A stretch of DNA of 47,542 nt, taken from the NCBI GenBank assembly GCA_017407225.1, contig JAFQWY010000258.1:1-47542 (forward strand). Reading direction: 5' to 3'. Source of the stretch: Clostridia bacterium. GTDB lineage: Bacteria > Bacillota > Clostridia > Oscillospirales > CAG-272. Positions 9,060 through 17,074 of the stretch are shown here, one piece after another; within the stretch, counting starts at the first letter, position 1, and the number at the start of each line of letters is the position of its first letter. A model generated the notes under the pieces. The model saw only the letters and a program-made list of their open reading frames with translations, ran no database searches and was not told the DNA's origin. Position numbers and translations under genes: made by a program.

Positions 9060-10424
9060 ATGAAACAAAAAAACAAAAATCTGATCGCTGCCGCTGCCGG
9101 TGCCTTCGACAGAAAGTATCTGTCCAGAGTGGCATTGTACGCCTTCGGGATTTTCCTGGCCGGTGCGCTGGTGTTTTACGTGGGCTACCATGTGATTGAC
9201 CGGTTTTCGCCGGGGCTTGAACTGGTGGACGCGGTGCCGACGACAGTGACCAAAACCATCCGCGCGGATGCCTACATCATGCGGGATGAGGAACCCCTTT
9301 ATGCCGCGGGAATTCAGTCGGGCAGTATTGCGCCGTCCGTCCGTGACGGTGAACGGGTTTCCATTTATTCCGGAATCGTTGACGTTTACGCGGAAGCGTC
9401 CCCGGATATTGAAATCAGAATGGAAGAAATCGACGAGCAGATTGCCATTCTGAAGAAAAACCAGGCGCAGGACCGTTCTGTTCAGTCCACATCCGGACTG
9501 GATGCTCAGATTTACGACGAACTGTTCCGGATCCGCAGCCATTGCACCGACGGGAATTATGCGGAAGCCCTTTCTCTCAGAACTCCCCTCCTTGTGGAGA
9601 TCAAAAAACGCGCCATTCTTACCGGCGAAGTCACCGACTACAATGCCCAGATCCGCCTGCTGGAAGAGGAAAGAGCTTCCCTCCGCGCACAGCTGGGAAC
9701 AAAGCTGGATTCGGTGTATTCTTCCTCAGCCGGATGGTACTTTTCGGAATATGACGGCTACGGCAGTGTTTTCTCTTCGGATAAAATCGACTCCATGACG
9801 TTCGATGATTTCACACTCATGGCTCAGGCAGATCCGGAATTCGGATCCGGACTGTGCATCGGAACCATGGTGCACGATTACCGCTGGTATATCGCCTGCC
9901 GGATGCCCAAAGCCGATGCGGCCGGAATGACCGATATGTATTCCTGCAGCGTGCTCTTCGGTTACAGCGGCGAAAGCCTGACCATGAAGCTGTACCGCAT
10001 TATTCAGGAAACGCCTGGGGACGAATCCGTGGTGATTCTTCAGTGTGAAAAAATGCCGGAGAATTTCGACTATACCAGAATGCAGCCCGTGGAAATCTCA
10101 ACGGTGGAATATACCGGATACAAGGTTCCTATCGGCGCGCTCCGTGTTGTGGACGGGTTTGAGGGTGTGTATATACTGGATGAGGTTACGGTGCAGTTCC
10201 GGCGGATCCATGTGATTTACCGGGGCGATGACTATGTAATCTGTACCGGTAATCCCAATCCCGAAGCGGAAACGGAAGAACCGGAGGAAACGGAAGTGCC
10301 CGAAACCGAGGAGAACGGCGAGCCGGCGGATGAGGAAAAGAAGAAATACCTCTGGATCAGGCAGAACGATATTATCATCGTAAGCGGAACCGAACTGGAG
10401 TCCGGTAAGGTGATCAGTCAGTAA
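9060..10424 (+). CDS. HlyD-like membrane-anchored protein of the sepF cluster
   Basis: Protein of 454 residues with a basic N-terminus and one membrane helix at about residues 23-43, so most of the protein should lie outside the membrane. Residues around 60-110 (RADAYIMRDEEPLYA, IQSGSIAPSVRDGERV) resemble the lipoyl/barrel-sandwich edge of HlyD-family adaptors. A helical hairpin region at about 118-215 follows, then beta-rich sequence. The C-terminus is Glu-rich followed by a short ordered end. HlyD-like proteins of this type occur beside yggS-sepF-divIVA in Clostridia. No ABC transporter is adjacent, so a scaffold role linked to the envelope or division is more likely than efflux; this is inferred from context. 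An AGGA ribosome binding site precedes the ATG. Confidence 0.65.
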   Translation: MKQKNKNLIAAAAGAFDRKYLSRVALYAFGIFLAGALVFYVGYHVIDRFSPGLELVDAVPTTVTKTIRADAYIMRDEEPLYAAGIQSGSIAPSVRDGERVSIYSGIVDVYAEASPDIEIRMEEIDEQIAILKKNQAQDRSVQSTSGLDAQIYDELFRIRSHCTDGNYAEALSLRTPLLVEIKKRAILTGEVTDYNAQIRLLEEERASLRAQLGTKLDSVYSSSAGWYFSEYDGYGSVFSSDKIDSMTFDDFTLMAQADPEFGSGLCIGTMVHDYRWYIACRMPKADAAGMTDMYSCSVLFGYSGESLTMKLYRIIQETPGDESVVILQCEKMPENFDYTRMQPVEISTVEYTGYKVPIGALRVVDGFEGVYILDEVTVQFRRIHVIYRGDDYVICTGNPNPEAETEEPEETEVPETEENGEPADEEKKKYLWIRQNDIIIVSGTELESGKVISQ

Positions 10425-10436
10425 TAAGGAAATGCA

Positions 10437-11150
10437 ATGATGACACAGCGTCAGAACGAGCTGCGGGACAATTATCTCCGTGTGCTCGAAAAAATAGAAG
10501 GGGCGAGAGCAAGACGGGGTACCGGACAGCCGGTCACTCTCCTTGCCGCGTCCAAAACCATGCCGGCGGAGGATGTTGCGTTCCTTGCACGGGAATGCGG
10601 TCTTGCCGTATGCGGTGAGAATTTTGCCCAGGAATTCCGGGATAAGTTTGAAACCGTGAACGGTGCGGGATGCCGGATGGATTTCATCGGACACCTGCAG
10701 TCCAATAAAGTCAAATACGTTGCCGGACGGGCGGGACTGATCCACTCCCTGGATTCGGTACGGCTTGCTTCCGAAATCGACGAAAAATGCAGAAAACTGG
10801 GCGTTGTTCAGGATGTGCTGGTGGAGGTCAACATCGGCGAGGAGGAATCCAAAACGGGAATTTCTTCCTGCGATATGGCATCTTTTCTGGAACAGATTTC
10901 CGGATTTGAATGCATCAATGTCCGCGGAATGATGACCATGGCACCGAAATGTACCGAAATTGAGGATTTTCGTCGATATTTTAGAAAATCTTACGAAATA
11001 TTCCTTGACTTTTTCGAGAAAAAATCGCATAATATAGGAGAGGCTGTTTTGTCTATGGGTATGAGCGACAGCTATGAATGCGCCATAGAAGAAGGCGCCA
11101 CCATTGTGCGTGTGGGAAGCTCGATTTTCGGATCGAGAAACTATCACTGA
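10437..11150 (+). CDS. yggS: YggS-family pyridoxal phosphate homeostasis protein (PLPBP)
   Basis: Protein of 237 residues with the alanine-racemase-like TIM barrel of PLP-binding proteins. The PLP lysine is K40 in LLAASKTMP. Other conserved pieces are CGENFAQEF, DFIGHLQSNKVKY, LVEVNIGEEESKTGI, GMMTMAP and LSMGMSDSYECAIEEGATIVRVGSSIFG, the last forming the phosphate-binding end. The family buffers free PLP and influences amino acid homeostasis rather than catalysing a reaction. Two consecutive ATGs are possible starts; AAGGA is six bases from the first and nine from the second. It sits immediately upstream of sepF, as in most Bacillota. Confidence 0.94.
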   Translation: MMTQRQNELRDNYLRVLEKIEGARARRGTGQPVTLLAASKTMPAEDVAFLARECGLAVCGENFAQEFRDKFETVNGAGCRMDFIGHLQSNKVKYVAGRAGLIHSLDSVRLASEIDEKCRKLGVVQDVLVEVNIGEEESKTGISSCDMASFLEQISGFECINVRGMMTMAPKCTEIEDFRRYFRKSYEIFLDFFEKKSHNIGEAVLSMGMSDSYECAIEEGATIVRVGSSIFGSRNYH

Positions 11151-11226
11151 CAGCCCGCCGGATTCAGTCCGGCACTGATTAAATAAGTAAATTAACCTGC
11201 TTCAACAAGCAGAACGGAGGATTTAT

Positions 11227-11772
11227 ATGGGACTCATGGATAGAATCAAGAAGGTAACCGGCACCAACGACAGCTACGATGACAGCTACGATGACGATTA
11301 CTATGATGGCTTCGACGGCTACGAAGACGATGTCGAAGCCGACGATATCCAGATGGGCGCAGCACCTCAGCCCGGCATGAACACCGCTCCCATGGGCGGA
11401 ATGGGTCAGATGGGCGGCATCAGCCTCAACGCAAACGGCGGCGCAAACAACATTCAGATGAAGGTTGTACGTCCCCGCGCGTATGACAGCGAAACCGCTA
11501 CTCAGATCGCTGACCACCTTCTCAACAAGTGCACTGTTGTTCTTAACCTGGAAAACACCAACAAGGAAGCTTCCCGCAGACTCATCGACTTCCTTACCGG
11601 TGTTGCTTACTCCATCGGCGGCTCCCTCAAGCAGGTGGGCACCAACGGTTATCTGGTAACTCCTTCCAACGTTGACGTTGCGGATTCCAAGATCAAGCAG
11701 GCTGCACGCCGTCAGGAACCCCAGCCCGAACCCAAGGAAACATCCGGTGACGAATTCGGCGATTTTAACTGA
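11227..11772 (+). CDS. sepF: Cell division protein SepF
   Basis: Protein of 181 residues. The N-terminus MGLMDRIKKV is the amphipathic membrane-targeting helix of SepF. It is followed by a disordered Asp/Tyr-rich segment with a repeated DDSYDD-type motif, a Met/Gly-rich linker, then the SepF core from about residue 78. That core includes VVRPRAYDSETATQIADHL, VVLNLENTNKEASRRLIDFL and GVAYSIGGSLKQVGTNGYLVTP. SepF binds FtsZ and membranes and helps arrange the Z-ring. Strong AACGGAGGA ribosome binding site. Codon use is strongly biased (AAG for Lys, GAA for Glu), as expected for a well-expressed gene. A terminator follows at 11908-11941. Confidence 0.95.
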   Translation: MGLMDRIKKVTGTNDSYDDSYDDDYYDGFDGYEDDVEADDIQMGAAPQPGMNTAPMGGMGQMGGISLNANGGANNIQMKVVRPRAYDSETATQIADHLLNKCTVVLNLENTNKEASRRLIDFLTGVAYSIGGSLKQVGTNGYLVTPSNVDVADSKIKQAARRQEPQPEPKETSGDEFGDFN

Positions 11773-11907
11773 GCCTGAACTGTGATAATCTAAGACAGGG
11801 ACAATTCTTGAAAAGTGTAGACTTTTCGGGTTTTGTTTCTGTACCCAAAAATAAATTTACCTTTTGAACGTGCGGCACGCATATTCTTCCGGAAAAACCG
11901 CTATAAT

Positions 11908-11941
11908 AGCTATGCCATCCCAGGCGTAGCTTGGTTTTTTT
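11908..11941 (+). terminator. Rho-independent terminator between sepF and ylmG
   Basis: A nine-base stem AGCTATGCC / GGCGTAGCT (one G-T pair) with a six-base loop, followed by TTGG and a run of T. A TATAAT lies immediately upstream (11902-11907) but has no convincing -35. A weaker hairpin, GAAAAGT/ACTTTTC at 11810-11827, precedes it. Confidence 0.75.
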
Positions 11942-11977
11942 CTTAGGATATTGTGTGAAGCCCACGGAGGCATACCA

Positions 11978-12244
11978 TTGTACCAGATAGTTTACGTTGT
12001 TTCTTCAACCGTGCGGATTATCATCGCTGCGCTGCAGTTTTTGATGCTGGCGAGAGCCATTATCAGCTGGCTGCCCATTGACGAAGACAATCCCATCGTT
12101 ACATTTCTTTATGCGGTGACTGAGCCTGTGATTATGCCCGTCCGTGCCGTTCTTGACCGGCTGGGACTGTTTGAAGGAATGCCCATCGATATGTCCTTCT
12201 TTATCACATTCATTCTCTTGTCCGTGCTGGAGATGTTTTTATAA
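11978..12244 (+). CDS. ylmG: YggT/YlmG-family membrane protein
   Basis: Small membrane protein of 88 residues with two hydrophobic helices (about 5-30 and 66-86). The conserved YggT elements RAIISWLP and TEPVIMPVRAVLDRLG lie between them. The function is poorly defined; in bacteria and chloroplasts it is tied to division or nucleoid organisation. The start is a TTG at 11978, chosen because GGAGG lies seven bases upstream and the family motif begins right after. An earlier in-frame TTG at 11951 has no ribosome binding site. Its stop overlaps the ylmH start (TAATG). Confidence 0.88.
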   Translation: MYQIVYVVSSTVRIIIAALQFLMLARAIISWLPIDEDNPIVTFLYAVTEPVIMPVRAVLDRLGLFEGMPIDMSFFITFILLSVLEMFL

Positions 12245-13080
12245 TGAAAAATACAGATATGAGCGTTTCCCGGGCGGCGGAGATGTACCGCGAATCGGAA
12301 TATGCCGTGGCGGTCACGGATTTTCTGTCGCCGGGAGAAAAAGCCGATATATATAAGGAACTGGTCGCCCGGATCGGAAACGGAATTTCCAGATGCTTTT
12401 TCTGGGGCGGATGCCGTGGTGCTGAACGATGTGCCGCGGTTTTTTTGCCTGAATGGTATCTTCCCGAATCCGCACCCGTACACAGAATGGTGGCGGATAC
12501 GGAGAGAACGGATGCTTTTGCGGCTTTTCTGGAAACCAATGATGACCTGAGGGAGCAGATTCCCATTCAGGCTCTGAAAATCCGGGGAAGCGGATTCAGA
12601 AATCTTTCCCACCGTGACTTCATGGGAGGCATCCTTTCACTGGGGATTGACCGTTCGGTTGTAGGGGATATCGCCGTCACATCCGAGTCGGAGGCACTGG
12701 TGATGGTTCATGAGCGGATTGCACCGTTTCTGCTGACCGAGCTGACAAAGATCGGACGGGATGCCGTCAAAGTCGAGAAATGGGATCTGATGCCCACATT
12801 TGAAATACCGAGACAGTATGCCGATGAGCCCATCGTCGTGTCGTCCCCCAGACTGGACGGCGTTGTTAAGGCACTGACCGGAAAATCCAGGGAGACCGCG
12901 GCGGAAATGGTTCGCTCCGGTCTTGTTGAGCTGGAATACAGACAGACCGACAACGTATCGGCGGAAGTGAAGGAGGGCATGATTCTGTCCATCCGGGGAT
13001 TCGGCAAATACGTCATCGGTCATACAAGCGGAACCACTAAAAGCGGAAGAATCAGGATTTCCTGTAAAAAATACATTTGA
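12244..13080 (+). CDS. ylmH: YlmH-family S4-domain RNA-binding protein
   Basis: Protein of 278 residues. The N-terminal two-thirds matches the YlmH/DUF-type fold (VTDFLSPGEKADIYKEL, FRNLSHRDFMGGILSLGIDRSVVGDI). The C-terminal S4 domain at about 199-258 contains SSPRLDGVVKALTGKSRETA and RGFGKYVI. S4 domains bind structured RNA; YlmH has been linked to ribosome rescue or quality control in Bacillota. The start overlaps the ylmG stop by one base, so the two are coupled. Confidence 0.9.
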   Translation: MKNTDMSVSRAAEMYRESEYAVAVTDFLSPGEKADIYKELVARIGNGISRCFFWGGCRGAERCAAVFLPEWYLPESAPVHRMVADTERTDAFAAFLETNDDLREQIPIQALKIRGSGFRNLSHRDFMGGILSLGIDRSVVGDIAVTSESEALVMVHERIAPFLLTELTKIGRDAVKVEKWDLMPTFEIPRQYADEPIVVSSPRLDGVVKALTGKSRETAAEMVRSGLVELEYRQTDNVSAEVKEGMILSIRGFGKYVIGHTSGTTKSGRIRISCKKYI

Positions 13081-13097
13081 TTGGGAGACATTGTCCT

Positions 13098-14312
13098 ATG
13101 GCAAAGGATTTCAGAAACAAACAGTTCGGACGCATCATCCGGGGTTACAGTCCCGAGGAAGTGGACGAATACATAGCCTATATCAATGAGGAATACCGGA
13201 AGCTGGAACGCCGCTGCGCCGACAGTGAACGGAAGCTGGCTCTTGCTCTGAAAAAACTGGATGAAATGCATCAGAAATTCATGGGTGCGGACAATGTCCG
13301 GCAGGAACAGGATGACGGTGCAGTCAGCGGAGCAAAGGACGAGGCTGAACGTATCCTTGCCCAGGCCAATGTCCGTGCAGGGGAGATTGCAGCAGCAGCG
13401 GAACAGGATGCCCGTGAAAAGGCGCGTATGATTCTGGAAGGCGCGGCAAAAGAAGCGGAAGAGATTCTCGCATCCGCCGAAAAGGATGCTGCGGACAACA
13501 GAAAAACCGCGGACGCTCTGTTTGCATCCGCCGGGAAAATGTACAGCGAAGTCTGTTCATTCCGGGACTCCCTGTTTGATATTTATAACACACACATTGA
13601 ATCCATTGAGCACATGACCGAGGAAGCGGAACGTGCCATGGGTGTGATCGAGGAAGCATACGGTGATACCTCCGGCGATGGTGAAGAAGACATTGTCCCC
13701 GGCGAAGAAGAAGCCGCAGAGGAGGATGCGCTGTCCTTTGACGGCGGTGAACCGGAGGAAGAAGATATGCCGGAAGACACTTCCGCGGAAACGGCGGAGG
13801 AATCTTCAGAAGGAGAAGATCTGTACATAGATCTGGAAGCGGAATCCGATGAAGCGTATGATGACGGAGATGAAGCGTACGACGAGGATTACGCCGAGGA
13901 AGAATTCTATGAAGATTCCGAGGATGCCGGATACGACGCCGAACCGGGTACCGGGGATTACGATACTCCGGAGACTGCGGATTACACAGAGGACGGTGAA
14001 GACGCCTACGACGATCCGGACGATGTTGATGCATTTACCATCGACTGGAGCAGCCGTCATAACACCGATGACGATGGCGCGGATCAGGACGGTGAAGAAC
14101 AGGATGAGGACGGTGAAGAAACCGAACAGTCCGCTTTCCGTGGGCTGGATGAAATGTTCTCGGTGGAAGAATCGGAAGAAATGTCTCTGACCGATGAATT
14201 TGATCTGGTTTTCAACGCATCCAACGCGCGGAAGAACGTAGAGCAGATCCGGAAGCAGCCCACCGCTGTACCGGAAAAGCCCAAGAATCCCAAAAAACAT
14301 CAGAAATTCTGA
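13098..14312 (+). CDS. divIVA: DivIVA-family protein with a long acidic tail
   Basis: Protein of 404 residues. The N-terminal lipid-binding domain FRNKQFGRIIRGYSPEEVDEYI is typical of DivIVA. It is followed by coiled coil through about residue 185, with Ala/Glu-rich heptads. DivIVA recognises negatively curved membrane at poles and septa and recruits partners. Residues of about 190-375 are an extremely acidic, low-complexity region of Glu, Asp, Tyr and Gly. A short conserved-looking island FRGLDEMFSVEESEEMSL comes next, then a basic Pro/Lys end. Usual DivIVA proteins are about 160-250 residues, so the tail is an enlargement. The ATG at 13098 has GGGAGA nine bases upstream; an upstream TTG is less likely. 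Confidence 0.9.
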   Translation: MAKDFRNKQFGRIIRGYSPEEVDEYIAYINEEYRKLERRCADSERKLALALKKLDEMHQKFMGADNVRQEQDDGAVSGAKDEAERILAQANVRAGEIAAAAEQDAREKARMILEGAAKEAEEILASAEKDAADNRKTADALFASAGKMYSEVCSFRDSLFDIYNTHIESIEHMTEEAERAMGVIEEAYGDTSGDGEEDIVPGEEEAAEEDALSFDGGEPEEEDMPEDTSAETAEESSEGEDLYIDLEAESDEAYDDGDEAYDEDYAEEEFYEDSEDAGYDAEPGTGDYDTPETADYTEDGEDAYDDPDDVDAFTIDWSSRHNTDDDGADQDGEEQDEDGEETEQSAFRGLDEMFSVEESEEMSLTDEFDLVFNASNARKNVEQIRKQPTAVPEKPKNPKKHQKF

Positions 14313-14334
14313 TACCGAAGGTACTGAGTCAGAC

Positions 14335-14829
14335 ATGATACTGTATATTCTTATCATAGCGTTTATAATCGCGGCGGATCAGCTGACGAAAGTCTGGGCT
14401 TCCTCCGTGCTGACGGAAATCACAACCATGCCCGTCATAGAAGACGTGTTCCACTTCACCTATGTGGAGAACCGTGGTGCGGCATTCGGAATGTTGGCGG
14501 ACCACCGGTGGATCTTCATGATCCTGTCCGTCCTCGGCATCGGCGCACTGTTCCTGTGGATGCTGTTCGACAAATCCCTGACCAAACCCATGAAGGTGAT
14601 CCTTGCTATGATCATCGGCGGCGGCATCGGCAACATGATCGACCGGATCATGCTGGGGTATGTGGTGGACTTCATTGACTGCCGTTTCATCGACTTCTAT
14701 GTGTTCAATGTGGCGGATTCCTTCGTGACCGTAGGATGCTTCCTGTTTGTGATCCTGATCGGTGTGACGGAGCTGAAGGAACTGAAAAACAAAAAGAAAT
14801 CGGAAGCCGGCGGTGAATCCGATGAATGA
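14335..14829 (+). CDS. lspA: Lipoprotein signal peptidase (signal peptidase II)
   Basis: Membrane aspartyl protease of 164 residues that removes signal peptides from prolipoproteins after lipidation. Four hydrophobic helices are visible. Family motifs are AADQLTKVW, ENRGAAFGML, GGGIGNMIDR, GYVVDFID and FNVADSFVTVG; D112 and D128 are the expected catalytic pair. Its substrates in this window would include the CapA-like, cytochrome and amidase lipoproteins. The 3' end overlaps the next gene by eight bases. Confidence 0.96.
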   Translation: MILYILIIAFIIAADQLTKVWASSVLTEITTMPVIEDVFHFTYVENRGAAFGMLADHRWIFMILSVLGIGALFLWMLFDKSLTKPMKVILAMIIGGGIGNMIDRIMLGYVVDFIDCRFIDFYVFNVADSFVTVGCFLFVILIGVTELKELKNKKKSEAGGESDE

Positions 14830-15787
14830 GCAGAATTTCATGGCCGATGAGGTCGGGGAAGTCCTCACCTGTACGGCTGACACTCCCGGTGAACGTCTGG
14901 ATGCTTTCGCGGCACGGGCGACGGGGATGAGCAGATCGGCAGTTCAGCGGCTCATGGACGGAATCACCGTCAACGGCAAGCCTGCTGCCAAAAACTGCAA
15001 GCTGAAGCCCGGCGATGCAGTGGAAATCCTCCTGCCGGAAAATGAGGACTGCGATGCTCAGCCGGAGAATATTCCGTTGGATATCCGGTACGAAGATGAG
15101 CATATCATCATCGTCAACAAGCCCTGCGGTATGGTAGTGCATCCTGCGCCGGGACATTCCTCGGGGACTCTGGTCAATGCATTGCTGTATCACTGCGGCG
15201 ACTCCCTGTCCGGAATCGGCGGCGTCAACCGTCCCGGAATCGTTCACCGCATCGACAGGGACACGTCCGGGCTGATCTGTGCGGCGAAAAATGATACGGC
15301 TCACCTGTCCCTTGCGGCTCAGCTTCAGGATCATTCCATGCACCGGGAATACCGCATGATCACGGTGGGAGGTCTGAAGGAAGACAGCGGAACCGTGGAT
15401 GCACCCATCGGGCGACATCCTACGGACCGGAAGAAAATGGCGGTTATCAAAGGCTCCGATAAAAAATCCCGTCACGCAGTCACTCACTGGACAGTGCTGG
15501 AACGGTTTCCCGGCTACACCTACGCACAGGCGGTGCTGGAAACGGGACGTACCCACCAGATCCGTGTGCATATGTCCTACATCGGGCATCCGCTCATGGG
15601 AGATACCGTGTACGGCGGCGGACATACGGCATTTGAGAAGCATAACGCTCCCCTCATCGACGGGCAGATGCTTCACGCAACCGCGCTGATTCTCAAGCAT
15701 CCCGTCACCGGAGAGAGTATGCGGTTTGAATCCCTGCTTCCCGACAGCTTTGAAGCGGTGCTGGATAAACTGCGCAGACTGAACTGA
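14822..15787 (+). CDS. RluA/RluD-family pseudouridine synthase
   Basis: Protein of 321 residues with an N-terminal S4 domain (ERLDAFAARATGMSRSAVQRL; INGKPAAKNCKLKPGD-like) and a catalytic domain. The latter contains VNKPCGMVVHPAPGH, RPGIVHRIDRDTSGL (catalytic Asp145) and GRTHQIRVHM. Members modify 23S rRNA; the RluD type converts U1911/1915/1917 in helix 69. The lspA-rluD adjacency (ylyB position in B. subtilis) supports this type. The ATG at 14822 is favoured by family alignment and overlaps the lspA stop; a GTG nine bases upstream is the alternative. Confidence 0.93.
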   Translation: MNEQNFMADEVGEVLTCTADTPGERLDAFAARATGMSRSAVQRLMDGITVNGKPAAKNCKLKPGDAVEILLPENEDCDAQPENIPLDIRYEDEHIIIVNKPCGMVVHPAPGHSSGTLVNALLYHCGDSLSGIGGVNRPGIVHRIDRDTSGLICAAKNDTAHLSLAAQLQDHSMHREYRMITVGGLKEDSGTVDAPIGRHPTDRKKMAVIKGSDKKSRHAVTHWTVLERFPGYTYAQAVLETGRTHQIRVHMSYIGHPLMGDTVYGGGHTAFEKHNAPLIDGQMLHATALILKHPVTGESMRFESLLPDSFEAVLDKLRRLN

Positions 15788-15794
15788 CTTAAAC

Positions 15795-15974
15795 CTAAGG
15801 CAACACCGCACAATTCACGGCTGACGCCTTGGCGGCACATTTGCTTGCATCTTTTCCGGCATTCGTCACAAATTTCGTTGGCAGAGGAGCCACTCTTGCC
15901 GCCTCAATTTGTATAGACTGCCGAAAAATCTGACAGCGCAACTGCACCACCAGAACTGTGTGGTATTGCCCTAA
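15795..15974. repeat. 180-bp MITE-like intergenic element with imperfect terminal inverted repeats
   Basis: The ends 15795-15815 and 15954-15974 are 21-base inverted repeats matching at 16 positions. All five mismatches are transitions, which G-U pairs would tolerate in a folded RNA. An internal GGCGGCA / TGCCGCC pair adds structure. There is no plausible coding sequence. The minus-strand reading ending in KFVTNAGK...SAVNCAVLP resembles spurious small proteins recalled from many Clostridia genomes, suggesting a dispersed repeat; that part is memory, not a search. No transposase and no clear target duplication were seen. Confidence 0.6.
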
Positions 15975-15984
15975 AAAGAATACC

Positions 15985-16013
15985 TTGCAATTCAGGCGCA
16001 CCTGTGTTATCAT
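15985..16013 (+). promoter_or_regulatory. Sigma-A promoter for the nucleotidyltransferase/kinase pair
   Basis: TTGCAA (15985-15990), 17-base spacer, TATCAT (16008-16013). It begins ten bases outside the inverted-repeat element and ends 26 bases before the gene start. Confidence 0.65.
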
Positions 16014-16039
16014 GATACAAACGATAACGGAGGTGCGCC

Positions 16040-17074
16040 ATGTTTGTTTCTCTGGGAAGATTTGCAGCAGAAGCGGAAACCATCCTGCCGGGATGTACGG
16101 TATATCTGACAGGATCCGCATCTATGGGCGATTACCGGGAAGGATGGTCGGACATTGATCTGCTGATTCTTGCAGCCGATGATCTGACGGCGGATCAGGC
16201 ATATGCTCTGGCGGATCTCAGACAGATCCTGCAGGAGCGTGAGCCGGGGAACTTGTACTACAACCGGATCGAGGGCGGTGCGGTGTCCGTCGGTGGGTAT
16301 CTGACCGGTGCGGTCTGCTATGCAGTGTACTGGGGAACCACAGGTCAGCGGGTAAGGGACGGATATACCGCGGATGTATTCGCACAGGCGGCGATGGAGA
16401 GGTGGATTCTCCTCCGCGGACCGGATGTGCGGAATGAACTTGAGAAACCCACACCGGGAATGCTGTACGACGGCGTAAAGAAACACTGGGAGACTGTCCG
16501 GGATCACGGTGTGGCAACGAAAAATCCCCTGTACCGGTGCGGATGGATGCTGGATATCTCCCGGTGTCTGTATACGCTGAAGACCGGGAGAGTAACCTCG
16601 AAAACTGCCGCAGGGGAGACGGCACTGCGGATGGGCTGGTGTCCCGATGAAGATGTGCTGCGAGATGCCCTGGCCGTGCGGTATGATCCCATTCATACCC
16701 GTCGGGAGATTCCCGATGATGCCATTCTGAGATTCAACGGAGTTCTGGAAGAAGCGCTGTCCCACCCCATGGTGACGGAACCGTGCTTCTGCGGTCACGA
16801 CTGCGGACGGTGTCTGGTGCGGTGCGGAGATTCCCGGGCATTGGATTTCTACCGGGATGAGATGGGGATTTCCCTGAATCCGGAGGATCTGCACTGCGGC
16901 GGCGGACGGTCGGAATCGGTGATGAAGCTGTGCCGGGACTGTCCCATGAGAAAATGCTGCCGGGAACGGGGGCTGGACTTCTGCATTGACTGTGAATCCC
17001 CCTGCAGTACATACCTCAATTATGTGAAAAAATACGTGAACAAAGCGGGGCAGTGTGATGAGACAGCGGATTGA
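16040..17074 (+). CDS. Nucleotidyltransferase fused to a C-terminal Cys-rich (DUF3795-like) domain
   Basis: Protein of 344 residues. The N-terminal domain has the polymerase-beta-type nucleotidyltransferase motif GSASMGDYREGWSDIDLLI, with the GS at 25-26 and the metal aspartates at D38 and D40. The helical region that follows resembles aminoglycoside adenylyltransferases such as ANT(3''). From about residue 248 there is a cysteine-rich module (CFCGHDCGRC, then further CxxC and CxxxC pairs) like the small zinc-binding DUF3795 domain. The family chemistry would be transfer of a nucleotide to a hydroxyl group. The substrate is unknown, and resistance should not be assumed. The AACGGAGGT ribosome binding site fixes the start. 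It overlaps the next gene, a kinase of the APH fold. Confidence 0.72.
   Translation: MFVSLGRFAAEAETILPGCTVYLTGSASMGDYREGWSDIDLLILAADDLTADQAYALADLRQILQEREPGNLYYNRIEGGAVSVGGYLTGAVCYAVYWGTTGQRVRDGYTADVFAQAAMERWILLRGPDVRNELEKPTPGMLYDGVKKHWETVRDHGVATKNPLYRCGWMLDISRCLYTLKTGRVTSKTAAGETALRMGWCPDEDVLRDALAVRYDPIHTRREIPDDAILRFNGVLEEALSHPMVTEPCFCGHDCGRCLVRCGDSRALDFYRDEMGISLNPEDLHCGGGRSESVMKLCRDCPMRKCCRERGLDFCIDCESPCSTYLNYVKKYVNKAGQCDETAD

Noticed and set aside
11902..11907. TATAAT as the ylmG promoter
   Set aside because: No -35 at 16-18 bases and no TG extension, and a terminator hairpin starts in the next base, so I did not annotate it as a promoter.
11765..11965. A 66-codon minus-strand frame between sepF and ylmG
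   Set aside because: It covers the terminator hairpin and has no family match or convincing start.
13324..14357. Several frames opposite divIVA
   Set aside because: They are Arg/Pro- or Ser-rich translations of the GA-rich acidic tail region, a composition artefact.
15795..16121. A 108-codon minus-strand small protein gene over the inverted-repeat element
   Set aside because: It reads through the inverted repeats and the plus-strand promoter into the start of the nucleotidyltransferase gene and has no ribosome binding site; it is most likely a translation of a repeat.
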